From an uncultured Erysipelotrichaceae bacterium (GTDB lineage Bacteria; Bacillota_I; Bacilli_A; RF39; UBA660), in assembly GCA_902803685.1 (NCBI GenBank), contig CADCQR010000083.1, forward strand, positions 1-21,005: DNA of 21,005 bases, given 5' to 3'. The translations under genes were made by a program, and so were the position numbers. The notes beneath the pieces were generated by a model that searched no databases, had not been told where the DNA came from, and saw only the letters and a program-made list of their open reading frames with translations. Shown here in pieces: positions 7,439 to 16,610 of this stretch (position 1 is the stretch's first letter; every line of letters starts with the position of its first letter).

Positions 7439-8290
7439 TCATTTTTTATTACCAACAATTACTTTACCATCTAAATTACAAATATAACAGTCAGGCAATT
7501 TGCCTTTAATATAATTTAAAGATTTTTCGTCATTTTCAATTTTTCTTCCTACAAATATTCCTTCAATTAATGAGGCTGGTAGTCCAAACATAATCGCCGA
7601 TTCTCTATCAGTGGTGGATGCATTTCTATTAATTCTATCCTGCTCTATAAATTTTTCTGCATATCTATAATCTAAAAATGGTTTTAATGTTTCTGCATCA
7701 AAGTCTAGATTCCAAATATCATTATAAGCCATTTTTTTTGCATAGTCAGAATCCATATTAAGTATAAATGCTATTTGCCTTTTGTTAGAAACTAAACTTG
7801 GAATAAATGAAACTTCTTTAGTTTTATCTCCCCAATATGACCATATTTCCTCTTCATCATTAATTGCTTCTGTTACTTCATCAAATTTATGATATGGAAT
7901 TAATTTACTTACAGTTTTAGATTCAGGTCCCCTACCTATAGAATATGTAATGGTAAAGCCACTATATTGATTTATATAATCTTTTAAAAATATATCTTCT
8001 TGTATATTCCACATACCAACGCTATTACAAATTTTATTTGGTCTTGGTTCTTTTGTAAAATCAGTAGCAATAAATCCATTATTTATAGTAAATTTGAAAT
8101 TATCTATGCCCCCAAAAATCCCATGTATAAATGTTCCTTTCGTCAACTTAACATCTTCTCCAACTTCATACATTGTCTTTTCTATAATGTTATTATTTTC
8201 ATAAAATAGTTCAACCTGACTTAATAATATATTTTTTGCATTTCCATTAAATCTATTATTAATATCATTTATATATTTTCCTTTGTTCAT
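7439..8290 (-). CDS. Uncharacterised 283-residue protein, possibly ART-like
   Basis: ATG 8290 is preceded by GAGGAAGTGTTAAG. No signal peptide or membrane helix. Two blocks stand out. Near residues 50-80, KGTFIHGIFGGIDNFK with INNGFIATDF resembles the 'LxHGT...I...NGF' opening strand-helix of ADP-ribosyltransferase-fold enzymes. The C-terminus, ASLIEGIFVGRKIENDEK then KLPDCYICNLDGKVIV, looks like the closing strands of such domains, where a loop reads 'IxGIxVG'. The middle has IGRGPESKTVSKLIPYH and a WSYWGD patch. I cannot place a catalytic Glu with confidence, and the family is not recognised; the ART-like idea rests on pattern only. It stands alone with long AT-rich gaps on both sides, typical of acquired accessory genes, and a small hairpin (AAGTT/AACTT) lies just upstream. 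Confidence 0.75.
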   Translation of the reverse strand: MNKGKYINDINNRFNGNAKNILLSQVELFYENNNIIEKTMYEVGEDVKLTKGTFIHGIFGGIDNFKFTINNGFIATDFTKEPRPNKICNSVGMWNIQEDIFLKDYINQYSGFTITYSIGRGPESKTVSKLIPYHKFDEVTEAINDEEEIWSYWGDKTKEVSFIPSLVSNKRQIAFILNMDSDYAKKMAYNDIWNLDFDAETLKPFLDYRYAEKFIEQDRINRNASTTDRESAIMFGLPASLIEGIFVGRKIENDEKSLNYIKGKLPDCYICNLDGKVIVGNKK

Positions 8291-8610
8291 CTTAACACTT
8301 CCTCGTATAATATATTTTGTAAGTTGTTTTTAACTTAAAATTTAATATCTTGATAGTTAATTTTTAAACTAACGAATTTATTTAATTAGTTGTGATACTC
8401 TAGTGTTAAAATATTTTTGAAATATTTTTGACTGAGATCTATTCATTCACTTTCTGTAACCATTTATGGTGTTTACTCTTTAAGACTATTTCTCTTCTTA
8501 TATATCACAGTATTCTTTTTCAATTGAAAATTAGACATTCAATGTGAATACTAGCATTATTAAAAATCAATAAAATTGATAGCTTAATGAACCCACTATA
8601 ATTAGTACCC
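8291..8610. other. Non-coding gap
   Basis: About 320 AT-rich bases between the GNAT gene and the 283-residue gene. I find no ORF with a ribosome binding site, no RNA gene and no strong terminator; only small palindromes (AAGTTGTTTTTAACTT at 8322-8337). Confidence 0.5.
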
Positions 8611-9093
8611 TTAAATTTTTGTGGTCAAAGTAATATCAAATTCTTCAAAACCATTTCTACGATAAAAATCAATTGCTTTTTTGTTTTTATAACTAGAAAT
8701 TACTTTCATATTAGAAATACCCTTTGATTTACAATATTCTTTAAAATTATTTATGAGAAGTTTACCAATTCCATAACCTCTATATTCATTTTTTATAAAC
8801 ATATTATTTATTTCACCATATTGTACTTCTACATATGAGCCTTTTTCATTTATAGATCCAGCTAAATAACCTATTAAATCATCATTAATAATAGCCACTA
8901 TTACATAATGGTTATTAATTAGATCTTCAAAATATTTTTGTCCTTCTTTAGTCAAAGGCCAATCTTTAACTAATGTGGAATCATAATTTTCCTTCTCTAA
9001 TTCAAATAAAGAATTATTTAACTCCTGAATTGTTTTTAAATCTTTTAAAGTGGCTTTTCTTATAATTGTACATTCGTTTTTATCTCCTCTCAT
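8611..9093 (-). CDS. GNAT-family N-acetyltransferase
   Basis: Single-domain GNAT acyltransferase of about 155 residues, transferring an acyl group from acetyl-CoA to an unidentified amine. Visible: N-terminal IIRKATLKDLKTIQEL, the central strands HYVIVAIINDDLIGYLAG, strand 4 with VQYGEINNMFI, the acetyl-CoA pyrophosphate loop RGYGIGK (residues ~105-111; QxxGxG/A consensus) and the C-terminal NKKAIDFYRRNGFEEF. The start is odd: the ATG at 9093 has no ribosome binding site in front, while AGAGGAGAT lies just after it and points to the ATG at 9073, which is out of frame by one base (9070). Removing that base gives MTIIRKAT, the usual start of the family. Either the gene starts at 9093 poorly or it has a fresh start-proximal frameshift. 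It stands alone. Confidence 0.85.
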   Translation of the reverse strand: MRGDKNECTIIRKATLKDLKTIQELNNSLFELEKENYDSTLVKDWPLTKEGQKYFEDLINNHYVIVAIINDDLIGYLAGSINEKGSYVEVQYGEINNMFIKNEYRGYGIGKLLINNFKEYCKSKGISNMKVISSYKNKKAIDFYRRNGFEEFDITLTTKI

Positions 9094-9383
9094 AATAAAG
9101 TCAAGTATTTCAATATAAGACTTTATAATTTTTTTAGTTTTGCTATTTAAACTAGTTAATTTTACTAGTCTTTATCATTGTTTTTTATAATTTTGACATA
9201 ACGAAAACTGTTAACATATATTTACTATTCCTTAACCTAATTATTTTATATAATTAGTGGACTACTAGCCAATATTGTTTTCATATATGCTTATCCTCTC
9301 ATTTCATTCTTTCTAAAAAATGGATTTATTAGTAATTATTTACTGTTAAAAAAGTATTTAATACTACATAATAAATTATAACA
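9094..9383. other. Non-coding gap with a small hairpin
   Basis: AT-rich sequence. CTAATTAT (9237-9244) and ATAATTAG (9250-9257) form a perfect 8-bp stem without a T run. No gene with credible signals is present. Confidence 0.45.
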
Positions 9384-9410
9384 TAAAAAGGCAGGATATA
9401 ATCCTACCTT
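9384..9410 (-). terminator. Rho-independent terminator of the VWA-XpaC-SPFH operon
   Basis: On the minus strand AAGGTAGGAT/ATCCTGCCTT forms a 10-bp stem (one G-U pair) with a 3-base loop, followed by TTTA. It begins 26 bases after the SPFH stop codon and so marks the end of the four-gene operon. Confidence 0.8.
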
Positions 9411-9435
9411 AAATGTATTTAAATAGACATAAGTT

Positions 9436-10407
9436 TTATTCTTGCGAATCATTATTATTATCTTTTGTACTGTTGATATTACTATTAACCATTCCAGCTA
9501 ATGTATTACCCATATTCATACCCATTATTGTAGTACCAGCATTTCCTTGATTATTTGCCATATCTTTCATAGCCTCTGCGGTATTTAACTTAGTATAAAC
9601 ATCAGCTTGTTCTGAATCAACACTAGTTGCCTTCATCTTAATTTTTGTTCTTTCATACATTGCTTTTTTAATTTCTTCAGGAACAGTTATTTCCCCAACA
9701 ACTACTCTAGTTATAGCAATACCTAAATCTTCAATATCTTTATTGATTTCTGCTAATATAGCATCTGTTGCTTCAGACATCTTGCTAGCTATAGAGTCAA
9801 AAGAAACATTAAAGTCATTCATTTTTTCCATTAATTCTTTACTAATGTAATTTTCAATTTGTGTTCTTATATTTTCAAAATAATATTCATCACTATTACT
9901 ATTAACATTTGTCAATAAATTCATTGGATTACAAACCTTTATGCCATAAGATCCAGATAATTTAATATCCATTGGTCCCCATTCTGGATCCTTATATAAA
10001 ATAAAGTTCTTAGTAATATATTCAATGTTAGTAAGTTCTGCTAAAGATACAAAATATACTGCTTGTGTTGTAATAATTTGTCCTTCATAAGCAATTCTTT
10101 TCATTGCCTCTAGGAAGGTTTTACCAATACCTTCAAATATATTTACTTGAAATAATGATGGAGCTGATGTGTCCATAAAATACATCCCAGATTCTGTAAT
10201 AATATCTTTGATTGCTCCATTATCTGTATAAATCGCACATTGCCCAGGTTCAACAAATAACCTTGACTCATTTGATATTACACCGTTTGGTGTAGAAATC
10301 TTCTTAATTAATAAGTTTTTATTTTTATTCTCATAACGAATAACCTCTCTAAACGTATCAGCTAATTGTCCTTTTGTTGCTGTTTCAATCGCCTTAATAA
10401 ATCCCAT
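9436..10407 (-). CDS. SPFH-domain (YdjI-like, virion-core-like) protein
   Basis: 323 residues from ATG 10407, chosen over the upstream in-frame ATG (10437) because AAAAAGGAGTG lies at proper spacing and the family starts with MGxIKAI. Visible: MGFIKAIETATKG, SPFH core with SRLFVEPGQCAIYTDNG, GIGKTFLEAMKRI, EWGPMDIKLSGSYGIKV, then a helical region (FDSIASKMSEATDAILAEIN) and VVVGEITVPEEIKKAMYERT. The tail AEAMKDMANNQG plus Gly/Met/Asn-rich sequence is typical of YdjI relatives, but the C-terminal zinc ribbon many of them carry is absent; it ends in an acidic/Asn tail. No transmembrane helix; a peripheral membrane scaffold is expected. In B. subtilis YdjI belongs to the ydjFGHI envelope-stress operon. 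Here it follows the binding-protein gene by four bases, as last gene of the operon. Confidence 0.88.
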   Translation of the reverse strand: MGFIKAIETATKGQLADTFREVIRYENKNKNLLIKKISTPNGVISNESRLFVEPGQCAIYTDNGAIKDIITESGMYFMDTSAPSLFQVNIFEGIGKTFLEAMKRIAYEGQIITTQAVYFVSLAELTNIEYITKNFILYKDPEWGPMDIKLSGSYGIKVCNPMNLLTNVNSNSDEYYFENIRTQIENYISKELMEKMNDFNVSFDSIASKMSEATDAILAEINKDIEDLGIAITRVVVGEITVPEEIKKAMYERTKIKMKATSVDSEQADVYTKLNTAEAMKDMANNQGNAGTTIMGMNMGNTLAGMVNSNINSTKDNNNDSQE

Positions 10408-10411
10408 ATAT

Positions 10412-11596
10412 TTACACTCCTTTTTCCAAATATTCAATTAATCTATTATAGGTATCCATTTTTAGACCTTTTGCACCACTAGTAATTTTAGAAGGTATCC
10501 CCGGCATATCAACAACCGAAACATCGGTTATTCCTCCTGAGCCTTCTACTCTAAATCCATAATTTTTCCAAGCTAACTTCTGAATGTCTTTATCATCAAA
10601 TGCTTTTAAAAATTTATTTCCATTCTCTGTAAATGTTGCAATACAATGTGAGTTTGTTACAGTGGGTTTTGAATATAAAATTCTCAAGCGATCTTTAACA
10701 TTATCATAACCTTCTGGATCTCTATTTCTAAATTCCATCAAGCTCTTTTCGTAATCTACTATTAAAGGATAGGTACCTTGACCTATTTTCATAAACTTCT
10801 CAAATAAATCTGCTGGTGTAACTCCCATATAACCAGACTTATCATACAACTTCTTTAATTTAGGAAGTGCTGCTTCTCTCGCTCCTTCACTTTCGTTTCC
10901 ATTCGTTAAAATTGTTAGTAGCAAACCATAATATGTTGCTCCCGGAGAAGAAGATACTGGATCAACTGATGCAATGCTTATATTACCAAATAGATCATTA
11001 AGGCCTATATCCTTCCATGTCTTGTCACTTAAAATATAATCAAGTAGTTTATTGAAATCTGTAATATAGTATACATCATCTTCCTTAGTTACAATATTCT
11101 CTCGCTCTAAGGCATCAACAACTGTATCCCAACTATAGAAAACTATAGGGGTATTCAGTGTTAATGATCCCTTTAACACACGATAACGCTCTGCTTCATC
11201 ATCTTTAGGAGCTCCTCTATAATATGTCAAATATCTCTCATCACTGGTAAATAACAAATCATATTTTGAGCAAGAATCATTACTTATTGATAAGGAACTT
11301 TCCGGTAAAGATGTATTACCATAATGGACTGATTCTCTAACAAGTGGCTTAGAAACAGAACTTCCATTACCCCAACTATCTGCAACAAATTTTATTCTAT
11401 ATTTATCTTTTAATATTTTATTGAATTCTTCGTCAGCAAGGAAATCTTCTTTACCGCCACCTACAGCGCCATATATAACTGTAAGATTTTTATCGGATTT
11501 TAAATCGATTACTCCCTTAATTACTACAACAAGTAATATGACTATAACTAATATAGTTATACCGATAATTTTTTCTTTTTTTCCCTCCTTAAACAT
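10412..11596 (-). CDS. Membrane-anchored solute-binding-like protein
   Basis: 394 residues from ATG 11596. I prefer this over the in-frame ATG at 11620 because AGAGGGAAG precedes it at good spacing and it starts one base after the XpaC-like stop (TAGcATG). One N-terminal transmembrane helix (IIGITILVIVILLVVVI) with no lipobox Cys leaves the bulk outside the membrane. The rest resembles a type 2 periplasmic binding protein: the first strand LTVIYGAVGGGKEDF, domain elements NTPIVFYSWDTVVDAL, SPGATYYGLLLTIL and YPLIVDYEKSLMEF, and a C-terminal region with SHCIATFTENG and NYGFRVEG. No ABC permease or ATPase is near, so transport is unlikely; a surface sensor or partner of the VWA protein is the better inference. 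Similar binding-like proteins occur next to VWA genes in other Gram-positives as far as I recall. Confidence 0.78.
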   Translation of the reverse strand: MFKEGKKEKIIGITILVIVILLVVVIKGVIDLKSDKNLTVIYGAVGGGKEDFLADEEFNKILKDKYRIKFVADSWGNGSSVSKPLVRESVHYGNTSLPESSLSISNDSCSKYDLLFTSDERYLTYYRGAPKDDEAERYRVLKGSLTLNTPIVFYSWDTVVDALERENIVTKEDDVYYITDFNKLLDYILSDKTWKDIGLNDLFGNISIASVDPVSSSPGATYYGLLLTILTNGNESEGAREAALPKLKKLYDKSGYMGVTPADLFEKFMKIGQGTYPLIVDYEKSLMEFRNRDPEGYDNVKDRLRILYSKPTVTNSHCIATFTENGNKFLKAFDDKDIQKLAWKNYGFRVEGSGGITDVSVVDMPGIPSKITSGAKGLKMDTYNRLIEYLEKGV

Positions 11597-11597
11597 G

Positions 11598-12188
11598 CTA
11601 ATCACTTCCCTCTTTCTCATTATTTGAATTACTTACATAATTTGATTTCTTGAACATTTCAATACTAGCATTTATATCAAGCATTTTTGTATAATTCATA
11701 TTTTCTACGAGTTTTTCTATTTCACTTTCAATATAATTCAATACGTTATTAATGTCATTATAGAACTTGTTCTCATAATCGTTTTTCTTTTCTTTATCTA
11801 TAAGCAATACATATTCTTCTAATATTTCAATAGTCTTTGGTAAATAGAAATCGAAACTATCATATACTTGTGTAATTTTATTAGGTTTTTGTTCTAACAT
11901 AACAACTACCTTCTCAGCTTTTGATGATATTTCCTTTATATTCTTATTTACATCTTTATTTTTAATAAACTTAGTATAATTGTCAATTTTACTTATTAGA
12001 TAACAGTAATGCATCAGAGTGTTAGGATCATACTTTCTAACATCTTTTTCTTTAAATAAAAATATTCCGCCTACATACACTATAGCAGTTAAAGGGATTG
12101 ATATAAAAACATTAAAAGATAATATAGCATATATAACAATAAAGAATATCGAAGATAAATAAGCGGAATATATATATCTTTTTTTCAC
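11598..12188 (-). CDS. XpaC-like membrane protein
   Basis: 196 residues from GTG 12188, whose first base overlaps the TAG of the VWA gene (TAGTG); AAGGGGGT lies in the end of that gene, so the genes are coupled. Two adjacent N-terminal transmembrane helices (SSIFFIVIYAILSFNVFI and IPLTAIVYVGGIFLF) are followed by a cytoplasmic helical domain with YDSFDFYLPKTIEILEEYVL and a C-terminal MLDINASIEMFKKSN. The YLPxTIxILEEYxxL and final helix with DINASIEML match the XpaC family ('5-bromo-4-chloroindolyl phosphate hydrolysis' proteins), usually paired with TelA toxic-anion proteins; no telA is in the window. Despite the old name, no enzyme activity is established. In this operon it probably acts as a helical membrane adaptor. 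Family call is by motif and layout, fairly confident. Confidence 0.75.
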   Translation of the reverse strand: MKKRYIYSAYLSSIFFIVIYAILSFNVFISIPLTAIVYVGGIFLFKEKDVRKYDPNTLMHYCYLISKIDNYTKFIKNKDVNKNIKEISSKAEKVVVMLEQKPNKITQVYDSFDFYLPKTIEILEEYVLLIDKEKKNDYENKFYNDINNVLNYIESEIEKLVENMNYTKMLDINASIEMFKKSNYVSNSNNEKEGSD

Positions 12189-13783
12189 TAACTATACCCC
12201 CTTACTTCTTTAAATGCTGCTAACAATCCACTTTTACCGTCAAACACCTTTGCATTTGATAAATCAGCAATGTCTTCTAATTGATTATCATCCGCATCAC
12301 CAAATGTTATACCATAAATCGGAATATTGGAACCTTGCCTATTATATACCTCTTTCAAATCATAAAAACTACCTTCATTTATTCTTCCATCTGTCATAGA
12401 AATAATTGTTTTAGTATAATCATCAGATTCGTTACTTAAAATATTTAAGCCCGAAATTGCGCAATCGTACAAGGCTGTTGATCCACCTGGCTGTAAATCT
12501 CTTATCTTACTAATCATTTCAGAGGTTTCTTTTCCATTCTCAGTAATTATAGCTCCCATTACATTACCAGAAAAAGGAATCACTGTTATTTTATCAAATT
12601 TAGAAAACTGTAGTTTTGATGAACTAGCCTTGTCATAATCCAAAATATAATCCATTGCTTCAACCAAGGCTTCATTTCCTTCACCATACATACTTCCGGA
12701 ATAATCTAAACAAAATACAGTATGTGAAGGTTTTCTCAACTCTTCTATGTATAGATTTATAGCTTTTGTGATTACTTTTTTAGACGGAAACTTAGTGCCA
12801 GTTAAATATTTATTTGTATCAATTCCCCATTCTTTATTAAAGATATTACTATTTTTCTCATTTGAAATGCCTCCATACCAAGTTCTTCTACCCAAAGACT
12901 TTAATTTATCTTGTCCATCTTTACTTCTTAAATATTTTTGTAATTTTAAATAATTATCTTTCTTTTTTGCATATTCATAATGATTAATAAAAGCCAAGGT
13001 AGAATCATTGATAGGTACCCCATCAATTGGATAAATTAAATATAATTCTTCTTTATTACTTTCTTTCAATTTTTTATTAATATTAATTAATGATGATTCG
13101 CTAGCAATTACCGCCTCATAATTGTCACCATTAATAAACATGGTTTCTAAAAAATCTTCGTCTCCAGATACTCTTTCAACACCTTTAAATAAATTTTTCA
13201 TATTGTTAATCAAAGTTGGATCATCAAGCATTTCTTCCTTTAATGCTTCTGGACTACCTGCAAGGGAATTTAAAAAACCAAGGTATGAAGTTGCTCCATC
13301 ATTAGTTTGTGTTACTGAACTCATTACATATTTGATTTCTCTTTTTGTTATCAAATTTAAAATATCATTATTTGTAACATTTTTTCCTATCAATCCTAAA
13401 CTTTTAGCTTTATTTCTTTTTATTCCCATTACAACAGGACTTATGCTAATACTTTTAGATTCACTAGTTAACTTAGAATCGTTCAACATATAAAACCACA
13501 TTGAATTAGAAATCCAGACGGCATCATAATTCTTTGAATTAACATTCAATTCGTCAACAATATCAAGATCCCCCATATAAGTAAAAGTTACCTTAAAACC
13601 TTCTTTCTTGGCATAAGCAATTATTTCACTTTCTAAATCTTTATTATCATTTGAAGACAATATATTTAAAACATTTGCCCCAAATATATTTTTGTTTATA
13701 AGATTTTTGCCCCAAATAATCGAAATGACTAACAAAATAAATAACAAAAACCCAACAAACATAGTACTCTTTTTATTCTTCAT
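12188..13783 (-). CDS. Anchored binding-protein-like plus VWA-domain fusion
   Basis: 531 residues. N-terminal membrane anchor (residues ~8-25, MFVGFLLFILLVISIIWG), no lipobox. Residues ~35-330 look like a type 2 solute-binding fold: VLNILSSNDNKDLE, DAVWISNSMW, SPVVMGIKRNKA, QTNDGATSYLGFLNSLAG, IDGVPINDSTLAFI and KYLRSKDGQDKL. Residues ~350-531 are a von Willebrand factor A domain with an intact MIDAS: DYSGSM (360-365), the Thr loop GGSTALYD (~433-440) and the Asp loop SMTDGR (~462-467), so it should bind a divalent metal and a protein ligand. ATG 13783 follows AGAGGAGA. First gene of the operon with a promoter 24 bases upstream. The domain pairing suggests a cell-surface receptor or assembly factor; the ligand is unknown. 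Domain calls are strong, function is inference. Confidence 0.85.
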   Translation of the reverse strand: MKNKKSTMFVGFLLFILLVISIIWGKNLINKNIFGANVLNILSSNDNKDLESEIIAYAKKEGFKVTFTYMGDLDIVDELNVNSKNYDAVWISNSMWFYMLNDSKLTSESKSISISPVVMGIKRNKAKSLGLIGKNVTNNDILNLITKREIKYVMSSVTQTNDGATSYLGFLNSLAGSPEALKEEMLDDPTLINNMKNLFKGVERVSGDEDFLETMFINGDNYEAVIASESSLININKKLKESNKEELYLIYPIDGVPINDSTLAFINHYEYAKKKDNYLKLQKYLRSKDGQDKLKSLGRRTWYGGISNEKNSNIFNKEWGIDTNKYLTGTKFPSKKVITKAINLYIEELRKPSHTVFCLDYSGSMYGEGNEALVEAMDYILDYDKASSSKLQFSKFDKITVIPFSGNVMGAIITENGKETSEMISKIRDLQPGGSTALYDCAISGLNILSNESDDYTKTIISMTDGRINEGSFYDLKEVYNRQGSNIPIYGITFGDADDNQLEDIADLSNAKVFDGKSGLLAAFKEVRGYS

Positions 13784-13806
13784 AAAAATTCTCCTCTATC
13801 GTCAAA

Positions 13807-13835
13807 ATCATATCACACATGTACAGCATATTCAA
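13807..13835 (-). promoter_or_regulatory. Promoter of the VWA-XpaC-SPFH operon
   Basis: The minus strand carries TTGAAT (13830-13835), exactly 17 bases, then TATGAT (13807-13812). Both are good sigma-A-type matches. Start of transcription would be near 13800, leaving a leader of about 17 bases that just contains the ribosome binding site. No ECF-type motif is evident. Confidence 0.6.
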
Positions 13836-14029
13836 GAATAGTAAAACTGGTTTTTCATAAAATAAAATCATATATTATTTAAAGAGAAAGGTAATCAATA
13901 ATACAAATTTTTCTATTTCACTTTCTAGTATTTAAATTTTTTTGATACCTATCAGCCAATGCCATAACAGATATTATAAAGACTTTATTTGTTAGATTTA
14001 TTTTTAGGAAAAGTATATGGCTATATACA
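13836..14029. other. Gap between purA-like gene and VWA operon
   Basis: About 190 AT-rich bases between the operon promoter and the hairpin after purA. I see no gene or RNA signature. Confidence 0.5.
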
Positions 14030-14069
14030 ATAATACTCATATAATAACAATTAATTATATGAGTATTAT
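14030..14069. terminator. Long AT-rich hairpin after the purA-like gene
   Basis: A perfect 16-bp inverted repeat (ATAATACTCATATAAT and its complement) with an 8-base loop AACAATTA, 15 bases after the purA stop. The minus-strand exit reads TTGTATATAG, so the U tract is poor; it may terminate weakly, act in both directions or protect the 3' end. Confidence 0.55.
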
Positions 14070-14083
14070 CCTACTTAAATTTA

Positions 14084-15379
<1,296 letters not shown>

Positions 15380-15449
15380 TTATAAACTGATTTACTATTA
15401 AAATTATTATTTTTTAATCTCTAATTAAAAGTCTATAATATTTGTTATC

Positions 15450-15540
15450 TTTTTTCTGTATGCATAAGGACTACCGGTCTTCTGAATCATATCCTATGTT
15501 TTTGAATTTATGTCGCGCGTTTGGGGTCTTATTATTAATC
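15450..15540. other. GC-richer island between purA and metallopeptidase
   Basis: Against very AT-rich surroundings this stretch carries GACTACCGGTCTTC and GTCGCGCGTTTGGGGTC. It has short open frames on both strands but no ribosome binding site, no tRNA fold I can draw, and no match to purine or preQ1 riboswitch landmarks. On the minus strand one frame reads TPNARHKFKNIGYDSEDR then TAG, which looks protein-like and may be a gene scrap. Confidence 0.3.
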
Positions 15541-15552
15541 AGTTTTTAACAT

Positions 15553-16500
15553 TTAGTTTGAACTATTACCAAAATGACCTGCAACACCTGGAATAACCAA
15601 ATTTTCATGCAAAACATCATCAATTAGACTTAAACAATTATTATAATGCTTAAAGAAATTTTTTGGATTCCTTGCAATCATATCTCTATCAGTAGCGCAC
15701 TGTTCTTTAGTAAAGTTTCTTGATGCAACAGCAAAACCAATGTTTCCCATTTCACCAAGAATACAATAAAGACTATTAAATCCATTATTCTTGCCGACAT
15801 AAGAAGAAAATATTTTATTAATCACGGTATCGTCCAATGAATCAGAAATAAATCTATTTACATCATTTCCATAAATGGGCTTTATAAAATTCAAAACAAT
15901 TTCATAAAATTCATGGTAATCATTAAAATCAGTATAAACAGATAACAATGGATCAGACTGCCTAATTACTTTATTTTCAAATCGATAAACATTCTTACCA
16001 TACTTTGCATTAACTAACATTTGAGCAACATATTGAGCTACAAATTCATCTAACACTTCCCAAGCATAAGCTTTTTGTCTATATTGTGCATTGCTTGATA
16101 GTTGCTCAATGGCATCATCTTCAACATTAAAATTTTTTCTTAATATTTTATCAAAATCAAACCATAAAGATAAATTTTCAAACCAATTTTCATAAATACC
16201 ATTAATACAATGAGTTAATTCGTGAAAAACCACTTCATCTTCAAAATAGTATTTACCAGAATTTTTTGTCTTTTTCTCATTAATTTGTACATCAATTCCA
16301 TAGGATTTTCTAACATTATTTTGATCTCTAATAGGATTTGAATGAGCATCCCCTGACAAATAATTATTTGAACTAAAACGAACTCTTTCTAATCTAGAAA
16401 CAACTCTATCTAAATTATTATCATTAAATAATCCTACTTTAATACCTAACGATATATATTCTTGTATATATTTATCTAATTTACTAATTCTTTCTAACAT
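15553..16500 (-). CDS. Putative zinc metallopeptidase (HExxH)
   Basis: 315 residues, ATG 16500 after AAGGTGGTG. Residues 93-97 are HELTH inside EVVFHELTHCINGIYENW, a hydrophobic-flanked zinc-binding helix. About 55 residues later EVLDEFVAQYVAQ (148-160) offers Glu148 or Glu152 as a third ligand on a helix, a gluzincin-like layout. There is no signal peptide or membrane helix, so it acts in the cytoplasm or leaves by a non-classical route. The C-terminal half is helical with a conserved-looking GEMGNIGFAVASRNF block. I do not recognise a named family. The gene is alone, with gaps on both sides. Metal-binding site is clear; peptidase activity is inference and substrate unknown. Confidence 0.78.
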   Translation of the reverse strand: MLERISKLDKYIQEYISLGIKVGLFNDNNLDRVVSRLERVRFSSNNYLSGDAHSNPIRDQNNVRKSYGIDVQINEKKTKNSGKYYFEDEVVFHELTHCINGIYENWFENLSLWFDFDKILRKNFNVEDDAIEQLSSNAQYRQKAYAWEVLDEFVAQYVAQMLVNAKYGKNVYRFENKVIRQSDPLLSVYTDFNDYHEFYEIVLNFIKPIYGNDVNRFISDSLDDTVINKIFSSYVGKNNGFNSLYCILGEMGNIGFAVASRNFTKEQCATDRDMIARNPKNFFKHYNNCLSLIDDVLHENLVIPGVAGHFGNSSN

Positions 16501-16610
16501 AATTTACACCACCTTACCATTTTTAAAACCGTTATATTAATAATATCACCCTAATTACTCTAACATTCCTATTTATTAGAAATATTTTTCTGGAATAAAA
16601 CTTAGGCTAT

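Noticed and set aside
9246..9284. 12-residue minus-strand ORF MKTILASSPLII preceded by GAGAGG
   Set aside because: It resembles the start of a Maf-like protein, but it is too short and nothing continues in other frames.
10412..13783. ABC transporter operon
   Set aside because: Two binding-protein-like products but no permease, no ATPase and no lipobox; the partners are VWA, XpaC and SPFH.
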